From NCBI GenBank assembly GCA_003456855.1, contig DMOO01000005.1, positions 2,476 to 10,939 on the forward strand: 8,464 nucleotides of DNA. The letters are read 5' to 3'. Shown here one piece after another: positions 1 through 5,798 of the stretch. A program made the translations under genes and the position numbers. This stretch comes from Sphaerochaeta sp. GTDB taxonomy: Bacteria; Spirochaetota; Spirochaetia; Sphaerochaetales; Sphaerochaetaceae. The notes beneath the pieces are model-generated. The model was given only the letters and a program-made list of their open reading frames with translations. It had not been told where the DNA came from and did not search any database. The first letter of the stretch is position 1. Each line of letters starts with the position of its first letter.

Positions 1-2
1 TT

Positions 3-449
3 GATTTCGACGATGATGTATGGGGAGTCCTGGACTGGGGCAGAGGCCGCTGGACCTACAAGAACACCTGGTATTGGGGCTCCGGAAGCGGCTCGGTCGA
101 CGGCCACCTCTTCGGCTTCAACATAGGCTATGGTTTCACAGACAGGACTCCCGCCTCCGAGAATGTCATATTCTACGATGGAAAGATCCATAAGCTTGAC
201 GACATCGAGTTCTGCATCCCTGAGGATGACATCATGAAGAACTGGAAATTCACAAGCTCCGATGGTCGCTTCGAGATGGACTTCCAGCCTGTGGTGGACA
301 GGTTCTCTGACACCAACGCTCTGATCATAAGATCCAAGCAGCATCAGGTGTTCGGCTACTTCACCGGAGATGCCAAGCTGGATGACGGCACAATCATCCA
401 TCTGGACAGGTTCCCCGCCTTTGCAGAGAAGGTCTACAACAGATATTGA
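3..449 (+). CDS. DUF2804 family protein, C-terminal part (5' end outside window)
   Basis: The frame is open from the window edge and gives 148 residues before the TGA, with no start inside the window that fits; the in-frame ATG at 234 is internal. The visible part carries what I recognise as the DUF2804 signature: a DWGRGRW block near visible residues 11-17, then a Trp-rich stretch ending in WGSGSG (about 25-30), then FGFNIGYGF and ENVIFYDGKIHKL (about 53-64). The family is usually a little over 300 residues, so roughly the C-terminal half is seen. The fold is expected to be rich in beta strands. The biochemical function of the family is not established, and nothing here adds to it. The family assignment comes from motif memory and is fairly sure; the role is unknown. 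No terminator is obvious before the next gene. Confidence 0.8.
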   Translation, partial: DFDDDVWGVLDWGRGRWTYKNTWYWGSGSGSVDGHLFGFNIGYGFTDRTPASENVIFYDGKIHKLDDIEFCIPEDDIMKNWKFTSSDGRFEMDFQPVVDRFSDTNALIIRSKQHQVFGYFTGDAKLDDGTIIHLDRFPAFAEKVYNRY

Positions 450-452
450 TGA

Positions 453-481
453 TTGAATCTGATTGAACTTGTTAGTCTAAT
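453..481 (+). promoter_or_regulatory. Predicted sigma-70 promoter for the membrane protein gene
   Basis: A -35 box TTGAAT (453-458) is followed, after exactly 17 bp, by a -10 box TCTAAT (476-481, one mismatch to TATAAT). Transcription would begin near 488, leaving a leader of about 36 nt that contains the AGGAG ribosome site at 511-515. It starts just 3 bp after the stop of the DUF2804 gene, so the next gene need not depend on read-through. Confidence 0.5.
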
Positions 482-523
482 GGATTAATCTATTTTTATT
501 CTTATTGAATAGGAGCATAGGAA

Positions 524-931
524 ATGGCTGATTCAAAGAAAGCAACAATTGATTTCGCGGTTATTACAAAGGTGCTTGTCGGTCTCATGCTGATCTTCAT
601 GGGCATCGCAGGTCTTGTCAACACAAGAGGAACAGATTTCACTCGCCCTCTCTTCAACTTCCTTGACGAGGAAGCCTTCATCTACATTGTGTCAGTGCTT
701 GTCGCAGTGGCAGGTCTTGGTCTCATTGCAGCCCAGTTCATCCCTGGAATGCCAAAGATGGTCGGAGTAGTCAGTGGCATCGTTGCCCTTGTCTTCTGGA
801 TTCTTGTCATCATCTTCAGAGACATCACAAAGCTTGACGACCTCGAGTTCATCGACTTTGTGCAGAACATTGCAATCGACCTCATCATTCTCATCGCAGT
901 TGTCCAGTCAACTGTTCTGAGCAAGAAGTAA
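524..931 (+). CDS. Small four-helix integral membrane protein, function unknown
   Basis: This 135-residue protein starts at an ATG placed 8 nt after a clear AGGAG (511-515). It is almost entirely hydrophobic, with four likely transmembrane segments at about residues 11-32, 50-72, 79-98 and 111-131. The loops are short and charged: NTRGTDFTRP after helix 1 and RDITKLDDLEF between helices 3 and 4. The N-terminus (MADSKK) and C-terminus (SKK) are basic, so both ends are probably cytoplasmic. No catalytic or metal-binding motif is visible, and I do not recognise the family. It appears to be a single-gene transcription unit, with its own promoter at 453-481 and a strong terminator 20 bp after the stop. 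That it is a real gene is well supported by the ribosome site, the membrane pattern and the terminator. Confidence 0.85.
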   Translation: MADSKKATIDFAVITKVLVGLMLIFMGIAGLVNTRGTDFTRPLFNFLDEEAFIYIVSVLVAVAGLGLIAAQFIPGMPKMVGVVSGIVALVFWILVIIFRDITKLDDLEFIDFVQNIAIDLIILIAVVQSTVLSKK

Positions 932-951
932 GAAGCAATAACAAGCAAAGA

Positions 952-996
952 AGGACTGCCGAAACCCCCATACTGTTCGGCAGTCCTCTTTTTTTT
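952..996 (+). terminator. Rho-independent terminator
   Basis: A perfect 12-bp stem pairs 952-963 (AGGACTGCCGAA) with 976-987, around a 12-nt loop. After one C comes a run of eight T (989-996). It lies 20 bp after the stop of the membrane protein gene. On the opposite strand the hairpin is followed by a moderately T-rich stretch, so it may also stop transcription of the minus-strand gene that ends at 1013. Confidence 0.92.
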
Positions 997-1012
997 GACG
1001 CTGACACATCAT

Positions 1013-1369
1013 TCAATTTTGGTCGTAGCTCATTCTTCGCAGCCTTGTTCTGACCATACCAGTTGAAATACCATGCCTTTTCGCTATCTCTCTCACAGGG
1101 TCCCCCTCCAGCCATGCCAGCTGGATGTCAGTGGCGTCGACGCTATCGTAGTGAAGATAGAATGAATCCTCGCTGAACCTCCTTTCAGAGAAGGTCCTAT
1201 GGCATTTCAGGCATATGAAACGCATAACCATGCCATGCTGCGCGGACTCATAGTATCCATGTCTCCGATACCATCTCTTCCCCTTGGGGATTTTCCCTGG
1301 ATCGTGCCAAGGGCAACCAGGATTTGGACAGCAAACCTGATCAACCCAGTGGCTAAAGCGCTTCAGCAT
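1013..1369 (-). CDS. Transposase-like zinc-ribbon/helix-turn-helix protein, catalytic domain absent
   Basis: The protein has 118 residues and starts at an ATG preceded by a strong GGAGG-type ribosome site (within 1371-1381). The N-terminal half has paired cysteines: C14 and C19 (CPNPGC), and C53 and C56 (CLKC). Between and after them lie a WYRRHGYY stretch and a RTFSERRFS block, the arrangement I know from the N-terminus of spirochaete-type transposases (CPNPxC ... CxxCxxTFS). Residues about 85-111 (WLEGDPVREIAKRHGIS onward) look like a helix-turn-helix. Full-length relatives carry a DDE catalytic domain after this region. Here the reading frame stops and the terminator at 952-996 follows, so no nuclease domain is present. 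No terminal inverted repeats or target duplication are visible. It could be a transposon remnant or a retained DNA-binding protein; the intact start and ribosome site favour expression. Confidence 0.65.
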   Translation of the reverse strand: MLKRFSHWVDQVCCPNPGCPWHDPGKIPKGKRWYRRHGYYESAQHGMVMRFICLKCHRTFSERRFSEDSFYLHYDSVDATDIQLAWLEGDPVREIAKRHGISTGMVRTRLRRMSYDQN

Positions 1370-1395
1370 CTTACTCCCTCCGGGTCATAGTTACT

Positions 1396-1413
1396 GTCCC
1401 ATTCCCATGGGAC
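1396..1413. repeat. Short inverted repeat in the leader of the zinc-ribbon/HTH gene
   Basis: Perfect 7-bp arms, GTCCCAT (1396-1402) and ATGGGAC (1407-1413), flank a 4-nt loop. The element sits 27 bp upstream of the minus-strand ATG. It could be an RNA hairpin in the leader or a protein-binding site; the sequence does not decide between them. Confidence 0.5.
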
Positions 1414-1422
1414 TATTGAAAG

Positions 1423-1450
1423 ACTATAGCACTGGGGAACAGAACCACAA
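1423..1450 (-). promoter_or_regulatory. Possible extended -10 promoter for the zinc-ribbon/HTH gene
   Basis: Read on the minus strand, TATAGT (1428-1423) is preceded by TGC, giving an extended -10 element. TTGTGG (1450-1445) lies 16 bp upstream as a weak -35. Transcription would begin near 1416, about 47 nt before the ATG, and the leader would include the hairpin at 1396-1413. This is a consensus match only. Confidence 0.35.
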
Positions 1451-1467
1451 CTAAAATTTTTAGTTGT
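1447..1467. repeat. Near-perfect palindrome, operator-like
   Basis: Perfect 10-bp arms, ACAACTAAAA (1447-1456) and TTTTAGTTGT (1458-1467), are separated by a single T. It lies in the divergent region between the zinc-ribbon/HTH gene and the helicase gene, and covers part of the spacing of the possible minus-strand promoter. A related, looser element, CTAAAA...TTTTAG, lies at 1538-1554. The length and symmetry suit a dimeric repressor site. On the plus strand the palindrome is followed by only four T, so a terminator is less likely. Confidence 0.55.
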
Positions 1468-1612
1468 TTTCAAATGCCACTATTTATAGTATCCAAAAGA
1501 ACTTGAAAACACTACGTGTTACAAATTGTGTGGTTTTCTAAAATTATTTTTTAGTGTCTCCATTAGCCTTGATGAAAAATTTGTCAATTTTCGACAATTA
1601 TCGATTCTAAGC

Positions 1613-1641
1613 TATTCACGAATTGCTTTTTCTGCTATGCT
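1613..1641 (+). promoter_or_regulatory. Possible promoter for the DEAD-box helicase gene
   Basis: TATGCT (1636-1641) is preceded by TGC, making an extended -10. TATTCA (1613-1618) lies 17 bp upstream as a weak -35. Transcription would begin near 1648, only about 7 nt before the ATG at 1655, where no Shine-Dalgarno sequence exists. A second -10-like hexamer, TATAGT, is at 1485-1490 and would give a leader of about 160 nt. Either or both could be used. Confidence 0.35.
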
Positions 1642-1654
1642 CTCCCCGTTATAT

Positions 1655-3172
1655 ATGCAGAACATACAAGAATTTAAAAATTTAGGTCTCTCCGAGAAAA
1701 GTTTGGAGGCCATTCAGGCAAAAGGTTTCGAAACACCAACAGAGATACAGAGCAGATGCATTCCGGTTCTTTTGAGCGGACATGGCGATCTCATAGGCCA
1801 GGCACAGACAGGCACGGGAAAGACTGCGGCCTTCGCACTTCCCATCCTTGAGATGCTGGACAACTTCCCCCGAAAGGAGAGAACAGGCAATCCAAAGGCA
1901 CTGATTCTGGTCCCCACAAGGGAGCTTTGCATGCAGGTGTGCGACGAGATAAGCAGCCTTGCCTTCGGACGTGACGCCAGAGCCTGTGCAATCTATGGAG
2001 GTGCCTCCTACAACATCCAGTTCAAGGCACTCAAGACCGGTGTGGACATCGTTGTCGGAACACCAGGAAGGATACAGGACCACATTGAAAGGGAGACCCT
2101 CAAACTTGACGAATTGAAGGTCTGTGTCCTTGATGAAGCAGATGAAATGCTGGATATGGGCTTCATTGAGGATATTGAAAACATACTCTCAAAGACGCCA
2201 GAGGACAGACAGATGCTCTGCTTCTCAGCCACCATGCCAGAGCCTATTCTGAAACTTGCATCAAAGTTCATGAAGGACTATGAGCTTATCAAGGTACAGA
2301 CACAGGACATGACCAGCAGCCTGACAAAGCAGATATTCTACGAACTCTACGAAGAGGACAAGTTCGAGGCGCTCAGAAGAACAATAGAGATGGACCCCAA
2401 ATTCTATGGCCTTGTCTTCTGCAAGACCAAGATCCAGTGCGACGAGATTGGGGCCTCACTTATATCTGCAGGCTACAACGCCGAGGTTCTCCATGGCGAC
2501 CTCTCACAGACCCAGCGCGAGCTGATAGTGCACAGGATGAGGGAGCACAGGATCAGCATCCTGGTTGCAACCGACGTCGCAGCCAGAGGAATAGACATCC
2601 CGGAGCTGACACATGTCATCAACTACTGTCTTCCTGACGAGCCTGAGACCTACATCCACAGAATCGGAAGAACAGGCCGTGCAGGAAAGGAAGGCCTTGC
2701 AGTGACCTTCGTCACGCCACGCGAGTTCAGAAAGCTCGCCTTCATCAAGAAGATTGCAAAGTCTGACATAGAGAAGCGCAGAATCCCGACAATCGAGGAC
2801 ATCATCGCAGTCAAGAAGAAGTCCCTGCTGGACGACCTTCTGAAGAGGATTGAGGACGCAGAGAACGGCAAGTGCCCGGATTCGATGTTCTCACTTGCGA
2901 AGCTCCTAGCCGAGTCCCACCACACAACCAACATCATCGCAGCACTTCTCACGGACAAGTATGGACGTATGGTGGACCTCTCAAGCTATCAGCCGGTGAC
3001 AGACCTCTTCGACCACAGGGAAAGACCGGAGAGAAGACCGAAGCTCGAGCTCAGACCAAGAAGGGACAGACGCAGACCAATGGAAGCCGACAAGAGAAGA
3101 GAAAAACCAAGGCAGGAAGTGAAGAAACCGTCCAGGACAAAGAAGAAGGCCAACACAAGCAGATTCAAGTAA
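1655..3172 (+). CDS. deaD: DEAD-box ATP-dependent RNA helicase (DeaD/CsdA-like)
   Basis: The 505-residue protein has all the family motifs in order: Q motif (GFETPTEIQ, 24-32), motif I AQTGTGKT (50-57), Ia PTREL (87-91), GG (115-116), Ib TPGR (136-139), II DEAD (160-163), III SAT (191-193), motif IV region VFCKT (254-258), V ATDVAARGIDIP (305-316) and VI HRIGRTGRAG (335-344). These form the two RecA-like domains that unwind RNA using ATP. Residues about 380-450 form a helical extension as in DeaD/CsdA proteins. The last 55 residues are a strongly basic, Arg/Lys-rich tail, expected to bind RNA non-specifically. Likely roles are ribosome assembly, RNA decay or cold adaptation. The frame stays open upstream for 43 codons from a TTG, but homology begins at MQNIQEF, so the ATG at 1655 is chosen. 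It has no ribosome site. DeaD is favoured over RhlE or SrmB, but the subfamily is uncertain. Confidence 0.95.
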   Translation: MQNIQEFKNLGLSEKSLEAIQAKGFETPTEIQSRCIPVLLSGHGDLIGQAQTGTGKTAAFALPILEMLDNFPRKERTGNPKALILVPTRELCMQVCDEISSLAFGRDARACAIYGGASYNIQFKALKTGVDIVVGTPGRIQDHIERETLKLDELKVCVLDEADEMLDMGFIEDIENILSKTPEDRQMLCFSATMPEPILKLASKFMKDYELIKVQTQDMTSSLTKQIFYELYEEDKFEALRRTIEMDPKFYGLVFCKTKIQCDEIGASLISAGYNAEVLHGDLSQTQRELIVHRMREHRISILVATDVAARGIDIPELTHVINYCLPDEPETYIHRIGRTGRAGKEGLAVTFVTPREFRKLAFIKKIAKSDIEKRRIPTIEDIIAVKKKSLLDDLLKRIEDAENGKCPDSMFSLAKLLAESHHTTNIIAALLTDKYGRMVDLSSYQPVTDLFDHRERPERRPKLELRPRRDRRRPMEADKRREKPRQEVKKPSRTKKKANTSRFK

Positions 3173-3173
3173 C

Positions 3174-3202
3174 TTGGAAAAACCAGGAACAGGTAGTATT
3201 CT
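3174..3202 (+). promoter_or_regulatory. Predicted promoter giving a leaderless HIT-gene transcript
   Basis: TTGGAA (3174-3179) and TATTCT (3197-3202) are separated by exactly 17 bp. The normal distance from the -10 box puts the transcription start at about 3209, the A of the ATG itself. It lies in the 36-bp gap after the helicase stop. The nearest purine-rich stretch (AGGAACAGG, about 3185-3193) is too far from the ATG to be a normal ribosome site. Confidence 0.45.
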
Positions 3203-3208
3203 ATAAGC

Positions 3209-3613
3209 ATGGAAACACTTTTCACAAAAATCGCAGCCGGTCAGATTCCAAGCACAAAGGTCTATGAGGACGAGCTCTGCTTCGTGATCATGGACATCAA
3301 CCCTGTCAAGAAAGGACATTGCCTTGTCATTGCAAGGGAGCCCTATCCAAACGTTGGCTCCTGCCCTGACGAGATTCTTACCCACATGATTCTTGTGGCC
3401 AAGAAGATCGAGGCCAGACAGAGGGAGATTCTGGGAAACCAGGGTTCCAACATCATCATCAACAATGACCCTGCCTCCGGTCAGGAGGTTCCTCACCTCC
3501 ACATCCATGTCATCCCGAGATTCGACGGTGACGGACGCAAGCACTTCCAGGAGCATGACAAGTATGCCGATGGTGAGATGCAGAAGATAGGTGACAGTCT
3601 TAGAATCAAATGA
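3209..3613 (+). CDS. HIT-family (histidine triad) nucleotide hydrolase
   Basis: The 134-residue protein is close to the usual HIT length and covers the whole domain. It opens with METLFTKIAAGQIPS, typical of the Hint/Fhit-like bacterial branch, and has the KKGHCLVIAREPYPN strand-loop at about 34-48. The signature triad is H96-x-H98-x-H100 in PHLHIHVIPR; the last histidine is expected to be the nucleophile and forms a nucleotidyl intermediate. HIT proteins hydrolyse nucleoside phosphoramidates or dinucleoside polyphosphates in the cytoplasm; the substrate cannot be read from the sequence. The gene lies 36 bp after the helicase stop and 10 bp before the Cys-rich gene, so the three may share a transcript. 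A further promoter directly before the ATG suggests a second, leaderless mRNA. The start fits the family N-terminus. Confidence 0.94.
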   Translation: METLFTKIAAGQIPSTKVYEDELCFVIMDINPVKKGHCLVIAREPYPNVGSCPDEILTHMILVAKKIEARQREILGNQGSNIIINNDPASGQEVPHLHIHVIPRFDGDGRKHFQEHDKYADGEMQKIGDSLRIK

Positions 3614-3623
3614 GGGTCTGAAA

Positions 3624-3908
3624 ATGGCAAAATGCCCTTATTGCAGGACTGAAGTCTCAACACCGATACATCATTCTTCGGAATGCCCAAAATGCGCCAA
3701 GAGCCTGCACACCTGCAGGTGCTGCTCCTTCTACAGCCCGGATTCACACTATGGATGCAGAGAATCCATCGATGAACCGGTATGGGACAAGGACAAGCAG
3801 AACTTCTGTGACTACTTCAGATTGACGGACAAGAGCCTAGGCCCTTCGAAGGAGGATGAAAGGGCTCAGAAGTCCAGAGAGGCTTTGGCCAATCTTTTCA
3901 ATTTCTGA
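3624..3908 (+). CDS. Small Cys-rich zinc-binding protein, function unknown
   Basis: The 94-residue protein starts at the ATG at 3624, preceded 7 nt upstream by GAGGG (3612-3616), which overlaps the stop of the HIT gene. An in-frame ATG at 3591 lies inside the HIT gene and is less likely. Cysteines C4/C7 and C21/C24 form two CxxC knuckles, a zinc-ribbon arrangement. A second set (C31, C33, C34, C45, C62) lies in a conserved-looking block with LHTCRCCSFYSPDSHYGC and then NFCDYF. The last 25 residues are charged and probably helical. I recall similar small proteins in spirochaetes and deltaproteobacteria annotated as hypothetical, but know no function. The tight spacing behind the HIT gene points to co-expression. 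It converges on the TrpR-family gene with only 2 bp between stop codons and no terminator in the gap. Confidence 0.85.
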   Translation: MAKCPYCRTEVSTPIHHSSECPKCAKSLHTCRCCSFYSPDSHYGCRESIDEPVWDKDKQNFCDYFRLTDKSLGPSKEDERAQKSREALANLFNF

Positions 3909-3910
3909 GA

Positions 3911-4195
3911 TCAGATGTGACTCTCGTCATACATGTCGGACAAAACCTTCTTTATGACGGAGTCATCCTTCTTGAGAGTCTTTGAGCCTCTTGTGATCTT
4001 GCAGAGGCTGACCTCCATCTCCTTGGCGATCTTGCGCTGAGGGGTTCCCTTGTAGAGTTCCTTGAAGATATACCATCTCTTTGCTATATCTGTGCGCTCA
4101 GCTTCTGTGAAGACATCTTCAAACAGTCTCCTCATCTCCCTTTTGTCGGTTGTCTCCGAGAAAATATCGATGATTTCAGAAAGATTGTCGTTCAT
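3911..4195 (-). CDS. trpR: TrpR-family transcriptional regulator (Trp repressor-like)
   Basis: The 94-residue protein starts at an ATG with a strong GGAGGA site (4206-4201) 5 nt upstream. The core, from FTEAER (29-34) to ITRGSKTLKK (67-76), aligns by eye with E. coli TrpR (LTPDER ... ITRGSNSLK) with one residue deleted in a loop. In that alignment T30, R40, R69, G70 and T73 fall at E. coli T44, R54, R84, G85 and S88. I recall these as tryptophan-contacting positions, so tryptophan binding may be kept. Residues about 50-72 form the helix-turn-helix. It resembles TrpR more than the Gram-positive YerC branch, because ITRGS is intact. No tryptophan biosynthesis or transport gene is in the window, so the target is unknown. 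It follows cls by 70 bp, with its own likely promoter. Confidence 0.85.
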   Translation of the reverse strand: MNDNLSEIIDIFSETTDKREMRRLFEDVFTEAERTDIAKRWYIFKELYKGTPQRKIAKEMEVSLCKITRGSKTLKKDDSVIKKVLSDMYDESHI

Positions 4196-4215
4196 TGGTG
4201 TCCTCCATTAGAACA

Positions 4216-4244
4216 AATGTAACATTAAACCAGACCAGAATCAA
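4216..4244 (-). promoter_or_regulatory. Predicted promoter of the TrpR-family gene
   Basis: On the minus strand TTGATT (4244-4239) and TACATT (4221-4216) are separated by 17 bp. Transcription would begin near 4209, about 14 nt before the ATG, just before the GGAGGA ribosome site. The promoter lies between the stop of cls (4266) and the trpR start (4195). Confidence 0.45.
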
Positions 4245-4256
4245 GAAAGATGTTAC
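4219..4256. repeat. Spaced inverted repeat framing the trpR promoter, candidate operator
   Basis: Perfect 7-bp arms, GTAACAT (4219-4225) and ATGTTAC (4250-4256), are separated by 24 bp, so their centres are 31 bp apart, about three helical turns. One arm overlaps the -10 box and the other lies just upstream of the -35 box. This is a reasonable layout for a repressor site, perhaps for autoregulation. The arms do not resemble the E. coli trp operator. Confidence 0.45.
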
Positions 4257-4265
4257 TAAACAAAG

Positions 4266-5798
4266 CTACAGCAATGGAGCCGCTATCTTGAACAGAACAG
4301 CAAACAGTTTCATCACCACGGACCTTGATTGGAATTCCTTGTAGGTGACCTCATGGCAAAGGTTGAATGTATCCAGGAAGTCGGACTTGACCTCCCCTAT
4401 CATGTCGCCTCCATAGAACACGGATCCGCTCTCGAAATGCAGGAAGAAGGATCTGTAGTCCATGTTGGTTGTGCCTACGATCGACACGTCATCATCACTC
4501 AGGAACATCTTTGAATGGATGAATCCAGGTACGTATTCGTAGATCTTTACTCCGTTGGCAAGAAGCTGTCTGTAGTTGGCCTTTGTTATGGCATAGACCA
4601 TCTTCTTGTCCGGTATGCTAGGTGTGATTATCCTGACGTCCACCCCGCTCTTGGCCGTCATAATCAAGGCGTTGATCATGGAGCTGTCAAGGATCAGATA
4701 TGGTGTACTGATCCAGACATAGCGCTTGGCCATGTTGATCACGTGCATGTATGCGTTCTCGGCCACCGTCACCTCATCAAGTGGGCTATCACCGAAGCTC
4801 TGCACAAAGCCCTTGCCAGGACATGATATCGTCGGCATGTAGCTTGAGAAGTCTGTGACCTGGAAATCCTTCGGTGCGGAATAGGTCCAGAGCTGCAGGA
4901 ACATGAAGGTGTAGTTCCAGACTCCGTCCCCTCTCAGTATGAAGGCGTTGTCCTTCCAGTGCCCGAATCGGATTGTCCTGTTTATGTACTCGTCAGCTAT
5001 GTTGATTCCACCGCTGATTGCCACATTGCCGTCAATGACGCAGACCTTCCTGTGGTCTCTGTAATTGAGTTTCGGATTCAGTCTCAATCTGACGGGATTG
5101 AACTTCACAGCCTTGATCCCATAACGCCTGAGGGTCTTGTCGTAATTTCTTGGAAGAGTTCCGATGCTACCCATGTCATCGTACATAAGAAGCACCTCAA
5201 CTCCGTCAAGGACCTTCCTTCTCAGCACCTCAAGCACGGAATCCCAGAATACACCCTTCTGGTAGATGAAGTACTCCATTAGAATGAAGTGCTCAGCTTT
5301 CTCAAGCTCCTCAAGCATGACGGAAAGACATTCGTCTCCAAGAGGCATGTACTTCACGTCTGTGTTTCCAAACAAACGGCTCTCACTGAGGGAGCTGATG
5401 TAGCTCGCAAGCTTCAGATTGTCCGGAGAGAGGTTCCTTTCCGGCTCCACTGACTTCGGAAAGGCGTCTATCATGTGCGTGGACTTCATCTCGTGATAGA
5501 GGCGCATCCTCTTCTCCTGGACGATGCCCTTCTTCTTGTTTCCGAAGATCAGGTACATCACGCTGCCGAAGACAGGCACCACCATTATCAGGAGAATCCA
5601 CGAAAGCCTGTACTCCGGGGCGTCATCCCTGGAGAAGATCATCAGTGAAAGGAGTATTCCGATCAAACTGTTTACAAGAGCGAGACCGAATCTGGATTCC
5701 ACGTACCTCAGAAGGAAGAAAATCATCCCCATCTGAATGAAGAACGAGAGGAAGGTCCAGAAAAGTCTGCCCGTGATCAGTTTAAGAAAACGACGCAT
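4266..5798 (-). CDS. cls: Cardiolipin synthase (phospholipase D superfamily)
   Basis: The 510-residue protein has the normal length and layout of bacterial ClsA-type enzymes. Two or three N-terminal membrane segments lie at about residues 12-30, 37-55 and 67-86, followed by the cytoplasmic catalytic part. The two HKD motifs are complete: HRKVCVID (H249, K251, D256) and HSKMFLSD (H428, K430, D435), each followed by the expected Gly- or Asn-rich stretch (GGINIAD; GTTNMDYRS). The enzyme joins two phosphatidylglycerol molecules into cardiolipin and glycerol at the inner membrane. The chosen ATG overlaps the stop of the TPR gene as TGATG, the usual sign of translational coupling. A GTG one codon upstream is an alternative. 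GAGGAT just upstream, within the acidic-tail codons of the TPR gene, can serve as ribosome site. No terminator follows, so transcripts may run into trpR. Confidence 0.96.
   Translation of the reverse strand: MRRFLKLITGRLFWTFLSFFIQMGMIFFLLRYVESRFGLALVNSLIGILLSLMIFSRDDAPEYRLSWILLIMVVPVFGSVMYLIFGNKKKGIVQEKRMRLYHEMKSTHMIDAFPKSVEPERNLSPDNLKLASYISSLSESRLFGNTDVKYMPLGDECLSVMLEELEKAEHFILMEYFIYQKGVFWDSVLEVLRRKVLDGVEVLLMYDDMGSIGTLPRNYDKTLRRYGIKAVKFNPVRLRLNPKLNYRDHRKVCVIDGNVAISGGINIADEYINRTIRFGHWKDNAFILRGDGVWNYTFMFLQLWTYSAPKDFQVTDFSSYMPTISCPGKGFVQSFGDSPLDEVTVAENAYMHVINMAKRYVWISTPYLILDSSMINALIMTAKSGVDVRIITPSIPDKKMVYAITKANYRQLLANGVKIYEYVPGFIHSKMFLSDDDVSIVGTTNMDYRSFFLHFESGSVFYGGDMIGEVKSDFLDTFNLCHEVTYKEFQSRSVVMKLFAVLFKIAAPLL

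Noticed and set aside
891..1115. Minus-strand frame with a lipoprotein-like hydrophobic stretch ending in TSCS.
   Set aside because: It runs through the terminator hairpin and overlaps both real genes; there is no ribosome site and the hydrophobic part is the complement of the terminator A/T run and neighbouring sequence.
1447..1471. The 1447-1467 palindrome as an intrinsic terminator.
   Set aside because: The stem is AT-rich, the gap between the arms is one base, only four T follow, and no plus-strand gene ends upstream of it.
1526..1654. A 43-codon N-terminal extension of the helicase from a TTG at 1526 (or an ATG at 1637).
   Set aside because: The extension has no family similarity, no ribosome site and low-complexity AT-rich codons; the conserved protein begins at the ATG at 1655.
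2872..3556. Overlapping frames on both strands across the 3' end of the helicase gene and the HIT gene.
   Set aside because: The strong codon bias of the real genes leaves other frames open; the translated products are low-complexity and match nothing I recognise.
3591..3623. Earlier ATG for the Cys-rich protein at 3591, overlapping the HIT gene.
   Set aside because: The added residues show no motif and the ATG at 3624 has a well-placed GAGGG site.
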